In this document: piece by piece, positions 17,310 to 26,307 of the stretch
Numbering within the stretch: the first letter of the stretch is position 1
Layout of the letters: every line of letters starts with the position of its first letter
From: Actomonas aquatica
GTDB taxonomy: Bacteria; Verrucomicrobiota; Verrucomicrobiia; Opitutales; Opitutaceae
Direction: 5' to 3'
DNA: 64,000 nucleotides
NCBI RefSeq assembly: GCF_019679435.2
Contig: NZ_CP139781.1
Coordinates: 1,488,001 to 1,552,000 of the forward strand
Notes under the pieces: generated by a model
The model's input: the letters and a program-made list of their open reading frames with translations, nothing else
What the model was told of the DNA's origin: nothing
Databases searched by the model: none
Program-made: the position numbers and the translations under genes

Positions 17310-18545
17310 ATGCCGACTCTGCGCGATTGCATCCTCCTTCACGGGCCCGACCTCAACCCGATCCATTGTAAAACTTTTGCCTGGCAGGACGATCACGTCA
17401 CCGAAATCGCCGTGGGCGACCCTGCGCCTACGCTCCCTGCGCCGTCGCTCGTCGTCATTCCTGGCCTCTACAACGGCCACACCCATGTCGGCGACGGTGC
17501 CCTGCCCGACGGCGCCGCCGGCCTCACGCTCGAAGAGGGTTTCTTTCGCCCCCACGGCTACAAATACCGCGAACTCGGCAAACTCACGCCGGCCGAGCTT
17601 CGCGAACACATGACCAACACGCTGCAGTTTATGGCGCGCACCGGCACCGTCGCCCACCTCGACTTCCGCGAACAAGGCGCCGAGGGCGCGCAACTCCTCC
17701 GCGAAGCCAGCAACAACACCGGCATCGACTCCATCATCCTCAACCAGTTCAACGAGTCGCCCTTCGACGAAGCCACGCTCGACGCCGGCACCGCTTCCCT
17801 GCCCGCCTCAGCCTTGGCCGAGCTCGAGGCCATGCTCGCGATCGCCGACGGCTTCTCCGAGAGCACGATGAACGATCTCACCCCGCGCGCCTGGCGCGAG
17901 ATTCGCGAACGCACCGCCGCCACCGGCCAGCTCCGCGCCATCCATTGCTTGGAGAATCCGGCCTATCGCGACATCTCGATGCGCCGCAACGGCCGCGGTG
18001 ACCTCGCCCGCGCGCTCGATACAACCGATTACGACGCCGACTTGATCGTCCACCTCACCCTCGCCAACGCTGCCGAGATCAAACTTATGGCCGAGTCCGG
18101 CCGCACCGCCGCCCTCAATCCCCGCGCCAACGCCACCCTCGGCCTACCGTTGCCTCCGGTCACCGCCCTGCTCGACGCCGGCGCCCGCCTTCTGCTCGGC
18201 ACCGACAACGTCATGCTCACCCCGCCCAACCTCTTCGCCGAGCTCGACTTCACCCACCGCCTCGCCCGCTCCCAGGCCACCGAAGCCCGCCCTTCCGTGC
18301 CGCCCCCCGTCGACATTCTGCGCATGGTCACCTCCAACATTCGCCCGCTCCTCGGCGGCGACCACTACGGCTACCTCGACGTCGGCCTGCCCGCCTCCTT
18401 CGTCGTGCTCGACTTCACCGCCCCTCACCTCCGCCACACCCGCAACCTGCTCGCCTCCATCGTCGGTCGCGTCGGCACGGCCGACATTTTGGCCACCTAT
18501 CACCGCGGACGGGAACTCTGGCGTTCCGCCGAACTTTCCTTCTGA
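17310..18545 (+). CDS. Amidohydrolase-family metal-dependent hydrolase
   Basis: A 411-residue cytoplasmic enzyme of the amidohydrolase superfamily (chlorohydrolase/deaminase type). The early metal motif is NGHTHVGDG, then LRAIHCLEN and IVHLTLAN supply further His ligands on later strands, and GTDNVMLTPPNLFAE is the conserved late Asp motif. Such enzymes hydrolyse or deaminate cyclic amides, purines or pyrimidines. The ATG at 17310 is preferred; one at 17292 is also in frame. The stop lies 11 bases before the next gene, so it is probably co-transcribed with the following methyltransferase. Substrate unknown. Confidence 0.82.
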   Translation: MPTLRDCILLHGPDLNPIHCKTFAWQDDHVTEIAVGDPAPTLPAPSLVVIPGLYNGHTHVGDGALPDGAAGLTLEEGFFRPHGYKYRELGKLTPAELREHMTNTLQFMARTGTVAHLDFREQGAEGAQLLREASNNTGIDSIILNQFNESPFDEATLDAGTASLPASALAELEAMLAIADGFSESTMNDLTPRAWREIRERTAATGQLRAIHCLENPAYRDISMRRNGRGDLARALDTTDYDADLIVHLTLANAAEIKLMAESGRTAALNPRANATLGLPLPPVTALLDAGARLLLGTDNVMLTPPNLFAELDFTHRLARSQATEARPSVPPPVDILRMVTSNIRPLLGGDHYGYLDVGLPASFVVLDFTAPHLRHTRNLLASIVGRVGTADILATYHRGRELWRSAELSF

Positions 18546-18556
18546 GTGCCGGGCGC

Positions 18557-19747
18557 ATGTCCCAACTCCCGCCTCGCGAACGTTTTCTCACCGCTCTCCG
18601 CCAAGCCGTCGCCGACGACGCCCTCGTCAAACTGACCCTCGGCCATCCGTCCCCCGACGCCGACCCGACGCTGCGCAATCTCTTCGTTCGCCCGGTCGCC
18701 CTCAAAGCCGGCCCGCACCTGAGTTTCGTCACCCGCCACGAGACGCGCGACCTGACCAAAAACCACCCGCCCGAGGCCGCGCTCGCCGAGATCGAGCACC
18801 TGCTCGGCTTCACCTTTCTCGACGCCCATCTCTTCACGCCCGCGCAGACGGTGCAGTTCACCACCGCCCCCAACGGCCGCTGCCGCGTCAAGTTCCAGCT
18901 GGCCGACAGCGCCCCGCCCGCCCCCAGCGCCCGCCACGACAAACAAAAGTCCCGCCTCGTCGACACCCACGCCGGCTGGCTGCAGGACCTCGGCGTCACT
19001 TCGCCCGAAGGCCAGCCGCGCCCAGGCATGGCAGCCAAGTATCGCCAGATCCAAAAGTTCGCCGAAACGCTCTCCCATCTCCTCACCACCGCCGGACTGA
19101 TCGACGGCTCCGCCCTGCGCGTGGCCGACATGGGGGCCGGCAAGGGTTACCTCACCTTCGCCACCGCCGCCCTCCTCGGTCCCACCGCCCGCGTCACCGG
19201 CATCGAGCGCCGTAATGACCTCGTGGATACCTGCAACCGCGTCGCCCGCGCCCACGAACTCACCGGCCTCAGCTTCACCGCCGGCGACATCAACAGCGCC
19301 GCCGCCGATCTCACCGAGCTCGACGTGCTCATCGCCCTGCACGCCTGCGACACCGCCACCGACGACGCCCTCGCCGCCGGTATCCGCGCCGGCGCTGCCC
19401 TGCTGGTCGTCTCGCCCTGCTGCCAAAAGGAACTGCGCCCGCAACTCACCGCCCCGCCCGTGCTCGCCCCCGCGCTGCGCCACGGCATCTTCCAGGAACG
19501 CCACACCGAGTTTGTCACCGACGCCATGCGCGCCCTCCTCCTCGAAGCCGTCGGCTTTGAAACGAAAGTATTCGAGTTCGTTTCCACCGAGCACACCGCC
19601 CGCAATGTCATGCTCGCCGCTTGGCGCAGTCCCGAGGCCTCCCGCGTGCCCCGCCCCGCCGCCGTGCAACGCGTCCGCGAGTTCGCCGCCTTCTACGGCA
19701 TCAGCGACCACGCCCTCGCCCGTCACCTCGATATCCCCCTCGGGTAA
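18557..19747 (+). CDS. Class I SAM-dependent methyltransferase (Methyltransf_32-like)
   Basis: A 396-residue protein. Residues about 1-150 form a domain with EIEHLLGFTFLDAHL. The C-terminal half is a Rossmann methyltransferase: the SAM motif I VADMGAGKGYLTFA, the acidic VTGIERRNDLVDTC and the post-motif VLIALHACDTATDDA. A characteristic VSPCCQKELR segment follows, as in the GSTCD/Methyltransf_32 group. Homologues are thought to act on RNA, but the substrate is not settled. It is followed after 33 bases by another methyltransferase gene; this pairing suggests an RNA-modification unit. Confidence 0.82.
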   Translation: MSQLPPRERFLTALRQAVADDALVKLTLGHPSPDADPTLRNLFVRPVALKAGPHLSFVTRHETRDLTKNHPPEAALAEIEHLLGFTFLDAHLFTPAQTVQFTTAPNGRCRVKFQLADSAPPAPSARHDKQKSRLVDTHAGWLQDLGVTSPEGQPRPGMAAKYRQIQKFAETLSHLLTTAGLIDGSALRVADMGAGKGYLTFATAALLGPTARVTGIERRNDLVDTCNRVARAHELTGLSFTAGDINSAAADLTELDVLIALHACDTATDDALAAGIRAGAALLVVSPCCQKELRPQLTAPPVLAPALRHGIFQERHTEFVTDAMRALLLEAVGFETKVFEFVSTEHTARNVMLAAWRSPEASRVPRPAAVQRVREFAAFYGISDHALARHLDIPLG

Positions 19748-19780
19748 ATCGAGTATCTAAAATCGAAATTCGAAAATCCC

Positions 19781-20791
19781 GTGACTTGGGACGAACTCGA
19801 CTGGTCCATCCTCGATCGCCTGCGCGACGGTTTCCTTTCCGGCGGCGCCGCGGCCGGGCCGTATTGGCAATCCCATGACGACCTCGCCCATTACGATCAC
19901 ACTTACGCCGAACGCATCGGTTGGAAGTGGGATCACGTGCTCGGCGAACTCCAGCGTCGCGGTTGGACGCCCCCGCCCGGCCATCTGCTCGATTGGGGCT
20001 GCGGCTCCGGCATCGCCACCCGCCGCGTGCTCGCCCACTGGCCCGACGCCGTGAGTCCGGACCACGCCGCCCACTTCTTCGACCACTCCACCCTCGCCGA
20101 GAGTTTTGCCCAGTCGCGCCTGCGCGAAACCCATCCGAATATCGCCGCCCAATCCTGGGACCGCAGCGCCGCCCCCCTCGGCACCGTGCTCATCAGTCAC
20201 GTGCTCAACGAACTCGATGAGGACAGCGCGACCGAACTGCGCGAAACCCTCGCCCACGCCTCTGCCGTCATCTGGGTGGAGCCCGGCACCTCGACCGTGG
20301 CCGGCCAACTCGTCCGCTGGCGCGAAAACCTGCTCCCGGACTTTCGCGTCCTCTATCCGTGCCCGCACCAAGGCGCCTGTGGCATGCTCGCGCCCGGCAA
20401 CGCCCGCCATTGGTGTCACCATTTCGCGCCGCCGCCTCCCTGGATCTTCGGCGATTCCAACTGGGTAAAGTTTGGCCAAGGCGCCGGCATCGATCTGCGC
20501 AGCCTGCCCTACAGCGCCCTCGTCCTCGAACGCGCCGATCGACCCGCCACCGCCGCCCCCTTGCCCTCCGACGCCGGCCGCATCATCGGTCGCCCCGAAC
20601 GGTTTAAACCCTACGCCCGTCTCCTCGGCTGCGATACCACCGGCCTGCCCGAACTCACCCTGCCCAAACGCAGCCACGCCCACCTCATCAAACGCCTCGA
20701 CCGCGCCGACGCCCCTCGCCTCTTCCGCTGGCAACACGACGGCTCCACCATCAGCCGCGCCGAACCACTCCACCCCGCGAGCGAAACTTGA
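19781..20791 (+). CDS. Rsm22-like small ribosomal subunit methyltransferase family protein
   Basis: A 336-residue protein starting with GTG. The SAM-binding motif LLDWGCGSGIATRRVL lies near residue 70. HVLNELDEDSATEL and VIWVEPGTSTVAGQL follow, and then the Rsm22/METTL17 cysteine block: C194 and C200 in CPHQGACGML and C212 in HWCHHF, known in METTL17 to help bind an iron-sulfur cluster. The family associates with the small ribosomal subunit; catalytic activity is debated. It is probably co-transcribed with the upstream methyltransferase. The gap 20792-20978 has a small TGGGAATACCCA hairpin and C/T-rich sequence only. Confidence 0.85.
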   Translation: MTWDELDWSILDRLRDGFLSGGAAAGPYWQSHDDLAHYDHTYAERIGWKWDHVLGELQRRGWTPPPGHLLDWGCGSGIATRRVLAHWPDAVSPDHAAHFFDHSTLAESFAQSRLRETHPNIAAQSWDRSAAPLGTVLISHVLNELDEDSATELRETLAHASAVIWVEPGTSTVAGQLVRWRENLLPDFRVLYPCPHQGACGMLAPGNARHWCHHFAPPPPWIFGDSNWVKFGQGAGIDLRSLPYSALVLERADRPATAAPLPSDAGRIIGRPERFKPYARLLGCDTTGLPELTLPKRSHAHLIKRLDRADAPRLFRWQHDGSTISRAEPLHPASET

Positions 20792-20978
20792 AACTTCGCG
20801 TCCCATTATTGGGAATACCCATTGCCAACTTCGCGGCACTTGCCCGCCCCGCCACCCGATCTCCACCATCACAACTTAGCCCCCACCCGCAGCTTACGTC
20901 CGCCCCCTTCAACTGGCACACGACCTGATTACACGGTCCCTTCTTTCACCCTTCTCACTTCACCCTTCACCATTCCCC

Positions 20979-21644
20979 ATGATTTCCCTCCGCGGACTCG
21001 AACGTGTCTATCGCCTCAAGGGCGGCCCCTTTTACGCCCTGCGCAACATCAACCTCGAAATCGCGGCCGGCGACTTCGTCTCGATCATGGGTCCCTCCGG
21101 TTCCGGCAAGTCCACGCTCCTGCACGCCCTCGGTCTGCACGACAGCGCCTGGGAGGGTGAATACTGGTTCGACGACGCCCCCGTCCATAAGCTCAACCAG
21201 AAGCAACGTTTCGCCCTGCAAAAGCAGAACATCGGTTTCGTCTTCCAAAGCTACCACCTGCTCGACGACCTCACTGTTTACGAAAACCTCGAGGTGCCAC
21301 TCTCCTACCGCGACACCCCGCGCAAGGATCGCGAGTCCATCGTCTGCGACATGCTTGATCGCTTCCGCATCGTCGGCAAACGCGACCTCTACCCCAGCCA
21401 GCTTTCCGGCGGCCAACAACAACTCGTCGGCATCGCCCGCGCGCTCATCGCGAATCCGCGCATCATCCTTGCCGACGAACCGACCGGCAACCTCCACTCC
21501 GACCAAGGGGCCGAGATCATGGAGCTCTTCAAGAAGCTCAACCAGGAGGACGGCGTGACCATCGTTCAGGTCACCCACTCCAACGACAACGCCGCCTACG
21601 GCTCCCGCACCGTCCGCCTCGCCGACGGCATGATGGTGGGTTGA
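20979..21644 (+). CDS. ABC transporter ATP-binding protein (MacB/LolD type)
   Basis: A 221-residue ATPase with Walker [10 protein letters not shown] (near residue 40), Q-loop FVFQSYHLL, signature LSGGQQQ, Walker [12 protein letters not shown] and H-loop VTHS. The signature is followed by LVGIARAL where most homologues have an RVAIARAL-type sequence. The subfamily is that of LolD, MacB and FtsE, which work with FtsX-type permeases for lipoprotein release, efflux or peptide export. No permease or adaptor is encoded in the window; the next gene is a TolC-type channel 308 bases downstream. The partner membrane subunit must therefore lie elsewhere. Confidence 0.9.
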   Translation: MISLRGLERVYRLKGGPFYALRNINLEIAAGDFVSIMGPSGSGKSTLLHALGLHDSAWEGEYWFDDAPVHKLNQKQRFALQKQNIGFVFQSYHLLDDLTVYENLEVPLSYRDTPRKDRESIVCDMLDRFRIVGKRDLYPSQLSGGQQQLVGIARALIANPRIILADEPTGNLHSDQGAEIMELFKKLNQEDGVTIVQVTHSNDNAAYGSRTVRLADGMMVG

Positions 21645-21658
21645 TACCAGTCCCGGTG

Positions 21659-21688
21659 TGTAGCAGCGGCCGTCTCGGCCGCTCCGCC
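21659..21688. repeat. Hairpin repeat, family C, copy 1
   Basis: TGTAGCAGCGGCCG, then TCT, then CGGCCGCTCC: a strong 8-base-pair hairpin 15 bases after the ABC ATPase stop. It is a near copy of the element at 37154. The surrounding 308-base gap (21645-21952) also holds GGAGGTCTGCGTCCTCC and the family D copy. Confidence 0.75.
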
Positions 21689-21719
21689 CTCAGGAGGTCT
21701 GCGTCCTCCCCGTCCCACC

Positions 21720-21760
21720 GGTGGACGCGGACGTCCCGGCCGCGTCGCCCCTGCCTCTCC
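21720..21760. repeat. GC-rich dispersed repeat, family D, copy 1
   Basis: About 41 bases beginning GGTGGACGCGGACG and ending CCCCTGCCTCTCC, with an internal GACGCGG/CCGCGTC stem. It aligns at roughly three positions in four with 23500-23540. The two copies flank the TolC-type gene. Confidence 0.55.
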
Positions 21761-21952
21761 ACCGCCCCCACATCCCGTCGCGCCGCCTCTCGCGCCCGTC
21801 CCAAAATCGGGACGCCCCTTTCCCGACCGCGACGACCGCCCGTCACCGCCCGAAAGCCCCGTAATTCTTTCCTCCTACGCTGCAGCCACTTACGCCACCC
21901 CACCACCATTTGGCACAGGCACTGCATAAACCGACGCATCATCAATTCCCGC

Positions 21953-23476
21953 ATGCGACGCTCCCGTTTCCGTTCCCGCTTCCTCTCCCTCCTGCCCTTG
22001 GCTGCCTGCGCGCTCGCCCCGCTCACCGCCAGCGCCCAAGAGCGTCTCGACACCTTGTCGCTCAACGACGCCATCCGCGCCGCGCTCGCCAAGAACTACA
22101 CCATTCAGGCCCAGGCCGCCGGCACCAACGCCTCCCGCGCCGACCTCTCCGCCGAATGGGGCGCCTTCCATCCCGGTTTCCGCGCGACCTACGACTACAC
22201 CTCCGACGGTAGCCCGCAGTCCGCCGATCCCTTCACCGGCAACCGCCCGCCCGCCTCCGTCGTCGAGACCGATGCCTACAGCGTCGGCGTCGGTGGCGTC
22301 ACCCCCTGGGGCCTCAACTATACGGTCTCAGCCTACTCCCAAAACCAGCGCGGCACCTACAACGGCTTTGCCGACAACTATTACTCCTTCGCCGGCATCG
22401 AGCTCACCCAACCCTTGCTCAACGGCTTCGGCTGGGACGCCAACCTCGTCGGCGTGCGCCTCGCCCGCGCCGCCCACAACACCGAGCGCTGGGCCTATCG
22501 CGGCGCGGTCATGAACATCGTCACCGCCACCATCAACGCCTACCTCGAACTCGACTTCGCCCAAAAGAACCTCGCCATCGCCCGCCGCTCCCGCGACCTC
22601 GCCCAGGGCCTGCTCGACGAAAACGAAAAACGCTTCGAAGCCGGCTCCCTCTCCCAAGCCGACGTCACTTCCGCCCGCACCCGCGTCGCCACTCGCGAGG
22701 AAGCCATCCTCCTCGCCGCCCGCGCCGTCTCGATCGCGCAAAACAACCTCAAACGCCTCATCACCGACGAACACAGCCCGGCCCTGCTCGCCGACACGCT
22801 GCACATCACCAGCGTCCGTCCCCTCGCCGACCGCGAGCCCAACCCCGCCGCCGAATTCCTCGCCGCGCTCGATCGCCGCCCCGATTACCAACAGGCCAAG
22901 TTCAACGTCACCCGCGCCGACGCCAACCGCCGCTACCGCCGCAACCAACTCATGCCGCGCGTCGACCTCGTCGGCTCCCTCGGCTACAACGGCCTCGATC
23001 CCGATTTCTCTGAGAGCCGCGATCAGGTCCTCGACCGGGACAGCCGCTCCTACTCCCTCGGCGTCGTCTTCAACAGCCCCATCACCTTCGCCGCCGAACG
23101 CGGCCGCTACCGCTCGGCCAAGTTCAACCAGCAACAGGCCGAACTTTTCCTCGCCCAAACCGAACAGGACATCGTCGTCTCGCTCGGCAACGCGGCCACC
23201 GACATCGACACCGCTCGCCAACGCGTCAAAGTCACCAACGACTCCCTCGGCCTCGCCGAGCAGGCCCTCGACGCCGAACTCAAGAAGCTGCGCGCCGGCA
23301 CCGGCTCCACCTTCGTCGTGCTCGCCCAGCAGGAGATCCTCGCCGGAGCCGAGATCAGCGCCTACCGCGCCGAGATCGATTTCCAACGCGCCCTCGCCGA
23401 ATACAACCGCCAGCTCGGCCTGACCCTCGAAGCCCACGGCATCTCCATCGAGGGCGACACCCAGACGAGTTTCTGA
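21953..23476 (+). CDS. TolC-family outer-membrane efflux channel
   Basis: A 507-residue outer-membrane factor. A signal peptide (RSRFLSLLPLAACALAPLTA) ends at about SAQE; the duplicated OEP domains follow, beginning LSLNDAIRAALAKNY, with long helices rich in Ala, Arg and Gln and short strands such as DVTSARTRVATREEA. The ATG at 21953 is chosen because the upstream in-frame sequence to 21641 consists of repeat elements and lacks coding character. Its partner could be the ABC ATPase just upstream or an unlinked transporter. It is distinct from the second outer-membrane factor at 24072, which belongs to the metal efflux operon. Confidence 0.9.
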   Translation: MRRSRFRSRFLSLLPLAACALAPLTASAQERLDTLSLNDAIRAALAKNYTIQAQAAGTNASRADLSAEWGAFHPGFRATYDYTSDGSPQSADPFTGNRPPASVVETDAYSVGVGGVTPWGLNYTVSAYSQNQRGTYNGFADNYYSFAGIELTQPLLNGFGWDANLVGVRLARAAHNTERWAYRGAVMNIVTATINAYLELDFAQKNLAIARRSRDLAQGLLDENEKRFEAGSLSQADVTSARTRVATREEAILLAARAVSIAQNNLKRLITDEHSPALLADTLHITSVRPLADREPNPAAEFLAALDRRPDYQQAKFNVTRADANRRYRRNQLMPRVDLVGSLGYNGLDPDFSESRDQVLDRDSRSYSLGVVFNSPITFAAERGRYRSAKFNQQQAELFLAQTEQDIVVSLGNAATDIDTARQRVKVTNDSLGLAEQALDAELKKLRAGTGSTFVVLAQQEILAGAEISAYRAEIDFQRALAEYNRQLGLTLEAHGISIEGDTQTSF

Positions 23477-23499
23477 ACGCCGGATTTTCCCGGCCTCGA

Positions 23500-23540
23500 G
23501 GTGGACGTCGACCTCCGGGCGGCGTCTCCCCTGCCTCTCG
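23500..23540. repeat. GC-rich dispersed repeat, family D, copy 2
   Basis: GGTGGACGTCGACC to CCCCTGCCTCTCGG, with the hairpin GAGGTGGACGTCGACCTC. It is related to 21720-21760 and lies 24 bases after the TolC-type stop. An in-frame GTG at 23501 lies in this repeat and should not be taken as the start of the next gene. Confidence 0.55.
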
Positions 23541-23596
23541 GTCGATTCAAGGCTCCTCCCTTGACCTCGCCGGCCACCCGCACACGTTGGCCATTC

Positions 23597-23989
23597 GTGC
23601 GCCCCAACCGCTCCCGCCTTCTTACCGTGCTTGTGCTGATGGTGCTGACCACTTGGTCGGCGGCCACCGCGCACTGCATGCTGGAGGCCGTCGGATTGAT
23701 CCCGCACACCTCGGCGGCCACCGATGATGGTTGCTGCCAATCCACCGACGATTGCTCCGCGGACGCCTGCGATGTTGTCGAGGACGAGAATTACTCCGCC
23801 CCCACCGACGACCTCGCCGCCCCCGCCCCGCACCTCTTCGTCGAACGTTGCCTGCAATGCCTCTGGGACGCCTCGCTGGCGCTCGCCAACGAGCCGCCCT
23901 TGGACGACTCCCACGAGCGTGCACAGCACGCCCCCAGCACCCTTGGTGAGACCCTGCGCGTAGCGCACACCGTGGTGTTCCGTTTGTAA
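23597..23989 (+). CDS. Small Cys-rich membrane-anchored or secreted protein heading the metal efflux operon
   Basis: About 130 residues with a GTG start at 23597. I recognise no family. Residues 6-22 are a hydrophobic helix or signal segment (LLTVLVLMVLTTWSAAT). The rest is acidic and carries seven cysteines: HCM, DDGCC, DDC, DAC and, further on, ERCLQC, plus several His and Asp. This pattern suggests periplasmic metal binding or disulfide-rich folding. It ends 82 bases before the metal efflux outer-membrane gene on the same strand, so a role as metal-binding accessory protein or sensor is plausible but unproven. A start further upstream cannot be excluded. Confidence 0.65.
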   Translation: MRPNRSRLLTVLVLMVLTTWSAATAHCMLEAVGLIPHTSAATDDGCCQSTDDCSADACDVVEDENYSAPTDDLAAPAPHLFVERCLQCLWDASLALANEPPLDDSHERAQHAPSTLGETLRVAHTVVFRL

Positions 23990-24071
23990 GCCTCCGAAGC
24001 CTTCCCGGTTCCCGTTCTCCGCCTGTCCGTATCCCGGACCCGGATACACCCGTCAACGCTTCAGGTTTCAC

Positions 24072-25334
24072 ATGCACTTTCCCTCCCTTTGGGCTGGGCT
24101 GCTCCTTGGCAGCTCGGCCGGGCTGCTTGCCCAATCACTTCCGCCCCCGGAACTCTCTGCGCCGGTCTCTCTCCCCGTCGCCCGCCAATGGGCGCGCGAC
24201 CAGGACCCGCTGCTCCGCCAGTTCGCCACGCTCGATGACGCCGCCGCCGGCCAGGTCGAGCAGGCTGGCTTGCGGCCCAATCCCGTCGTCGGCGCCGAGC
24301 TCGAAAACATCCTCGGCACTGGTCCGCTCTCCGGTGTCGACGGTATGGAAATCACCGTCGGCATCAGCCAACGCCTCGAGACCGCCGCCAAACGGCGCCA
24401 TCGCACGACCGTCGCCGAGCGCGAGCGCGATCTCCTGCAATGGCAGGCGGCCCAACGTCGCGCCGAGCTCGACGCCGCGGTGAGCGCCGCCTTTGTCGAG
24501 GTCCTCCTCGCCCAACAAACGCTCGACCTCGATCGTGAGTTGCTCGACCTCGCCAGCCAGAGCCTGCGTGAGACCGAACGCCTCGTCGAAGCCGCCCAAA
24601 GCTCCGCCGTCGATCGCTCCCGCGCCGCGCTGGCCGTGTCGCGCCACCGCTTCGCCCTCGCCCAAACCGAACGTGAACTTGCCGCCGCTCGCGACGGCCT
24701 CGCTTCGCTCTGGGGCATGGCGCCCGCCCCCGCGTTCAGCGTGACCGGCGAAACCTCGCCACCACCGCCGCACGCCTTGGCCGACCTGCTCGCGCTCCTC
24801 GACGCCACCGCCGCACTCGGCCGCTTCGCCGCCGAAAGCGCCCACCGCGAGGCCCAACTCACCCTCGAGCAGGCCCGGGCGCACCCCGACGTCGAAGTCT
24901 CCGCCGGAGCCCGCTACTTCAATGAAGCCGGTGGCGACGGTGCCTTCCTCGTCGGCGCCAGCATTCCCTGGCCGCTGCACGATCGCAACCAGGGCAACAT
25001 CCGCAGCGCCCGCGCGCGCCTCCAGGCCGTCGACCACGAGCGCGAAGCCGCCCGCCGGGAACTGCTGCGGGAGGTCGCCCTCGCCCATCGCGAGTGGACC
25101 AACGCCCACGCCGCCAGCGAGACGCTCGCCAACGACCTCCTGCCCGCCGCCCGCCAAACCCTCGCCGATACCGAGGCCGGCTACCAACGCGGTCAATTCA
25201 CCTTGCTCGCCGTGCTCGAAAGTCGCGGCGCCCTCATCGAGGTGCGCGCCGCCCAACTCGAAAACCTGCGCCGCGCGCACCGTGCCGCCGCCCGCATCGA
25301 GGCGCTCACCCGCCCCGCAGACCTCCAACCCTGA
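24072..25334 (+). CDS. CzcC-like outer-membrane factor of a metal efflux RND system
   Basis: A 420-residue TolC-family protein with a short signal peptide (LLLGSSAGLLAQS). The segment AGLRPNPVVGAELENILGTG and then ISQRLETAAKRRHR are hallmarks of the CzcC/CusC branch. A C-terminal helical half ends with the family's usual GQFTLLAVLESRGALIEVR. It would form the exit duct of the tripartite pump encoded with the next two genes (15 and 19 bases apart). The assignment to a metal pump rests on its own sequence and on the CzcA-type pump downstream. Confidence 0.92.
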   Translation: MHFPSLWAGLLLGSSAGLLAQSLPPPELSAPVSLPVARQWARDQDPLLRQFATLDDAAAGQVEQAGLRPNPVVGAELENILGTGPLSGVDGMEITVGISQRLETAAKRRHRTTVAERERDLLQWQAAQRRAELDAAVSAAFVEVLLAQQTLDLDRELLDLASQSLRETERLVEAAQSSAVDRSRAALAVSRHRFALAQTERELAAARDGLASLWGMAPAPAFSVTGETSPPPPHALADLLALLDATAALGRFAAESAHREAQLTLEQARAHPDVEVSAGARYFNEAGGDGAFLVGASIPWPLHDRNQGNIRSARARLQAVDHEREAARRELLREVALAHREWTNAHAASETLANDLLPAARQTLADTEAGYQRGQFTLLAVLESRGALIEVRAAQLENLRRAHRAAARIEALTRPADLQP

Positions 25335-25349
25335 TTTCCCTTCACCGCT

Positions 25350-26288
25350 ATGAAAACCCGTCCCTTTCTGTTTTCGCTTAGCCTCCTGCTCGCGACCTCC
25401 TGCTTAAACGCTCAATCCCACGACCACGATCATGGTGCGGCAGCGCTCGACGATGATCACCACGACGAAGACATCGTCCAACTCAGCCCCGCCGTCCTGC
25501 GCGAGTTCGACCTCGAGCTTGGCCCCATCGGTCCCGGCGCGCTCCATGAGACCGTCGTCCTGCCCGGCGAGATCGAGTTCAACCGCGAACACACCGCCAT
25601 CATCACCCCGCGCTATGACGCCACCGTGACGCGCATCGAGGTGCGCCTCGCCGATCGCGTGCAACGCGGCCAGGTCCTCGCCCGTCTCGAAAATACGGAT
25701 ACGCTGCGCCCCTTCGAAGTGACCGCGCCGATCGACGGCACCGTGGTCTCCTACGAACTCACCCCGGGCCAGGCCGTGGCCGCCGGCACGCCGCTCTTCA
25801 CCATCGCCGACCTATCCACCGTATGGGCAGATCTGCGCATCTATCAACGCGACCTCGATCAGATTCACGAGGGACAGACCGTGCGCGTTTCCAGTCGCCA
25901 TGGTATCACGCCGTTTGACGGCACCCTCTCCTACATCGCGCCCACCATCGACGAACACACCCGCACCGGCCTCGCCCGCGTGGTGGTCGCCAACCCCGAC
26001 GGCCGCTGGAAGCCCGGCCAGTTTGTGCGCGGCACCGTGTCGATCGAAGAGCATCCGGTCGACCTCTGGTTGCCGCGATCCGCCGTGCTCACCTATGAGG
26101 AGCAAACCGTCGTGTTTGTGCAGACCGAGGAAGGCTTTGCACCACACCCGGTGCAACTCGGTCACCACGACGCCGAGGGTTACGAGGTGCTGGGCGGCGT
26201 GCAGGCCGGCGACATCGTTGTCCTGCGCAACGCCATCTCCCTCAAAGCCGAGCTGAGCAAGGGCGCCTTCGGCGGCCATCACCACTGA
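25350..26288 (+). CDS. CzcB-like periplasmic adaptor of metal efflux pump
   Basis: A 312-residue membrane-fusion protein. A signal peptide (ending TSCLNAQS) is followed by a His/Asp-rich stretch (HDHDHGAAALDDDHHDED), a likely metal-binding tail. A lipoyl/barrel-sandwich part follows (VLPGEIEFNREHTAIITPR, then APIDGTVVSYELTPGQAVAAG) and the beta-barrel with TIDEHTRTGLARVVVANPDG, which is highly conserved in CzcB and CusB. It links the inner-membrane pump to the outer-membrane channel. The C-terminus also ends in histidines (GGHHH). The gene is in one operon with its neighbours. Confidence 0.93.
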   Translation: MKTRPFLFSLSLLLATSCLNAQSHDHDHGAAALDDDHHDEDIVQLSPAVLREFDLELGPIGPGALHETVVLPGEIEFNREHTAIITPRYDATVTRIEVRLADRVQRGQVLARLENTDTLRPFEVTAPIDGTVVSYELTPGQAVAAGTPLFTIADLSTVWADLRIYQRDLDQIHEGQTVRVSSRHGITPFDGTLSYIAPTIDEHTRTGLARVVVANPDGRWKPGQFVRGTVSIEEHPVDLWLPRSAVLTYEEQTVVFVQTEEGFAPHPVQLGHHDAEGYEVLGGVQAGDIVVLRNAISLKAELSKGAFGGHHH

Positions 26289-26307
26289 GACCGAAGGATC
26301 GCCTCCC

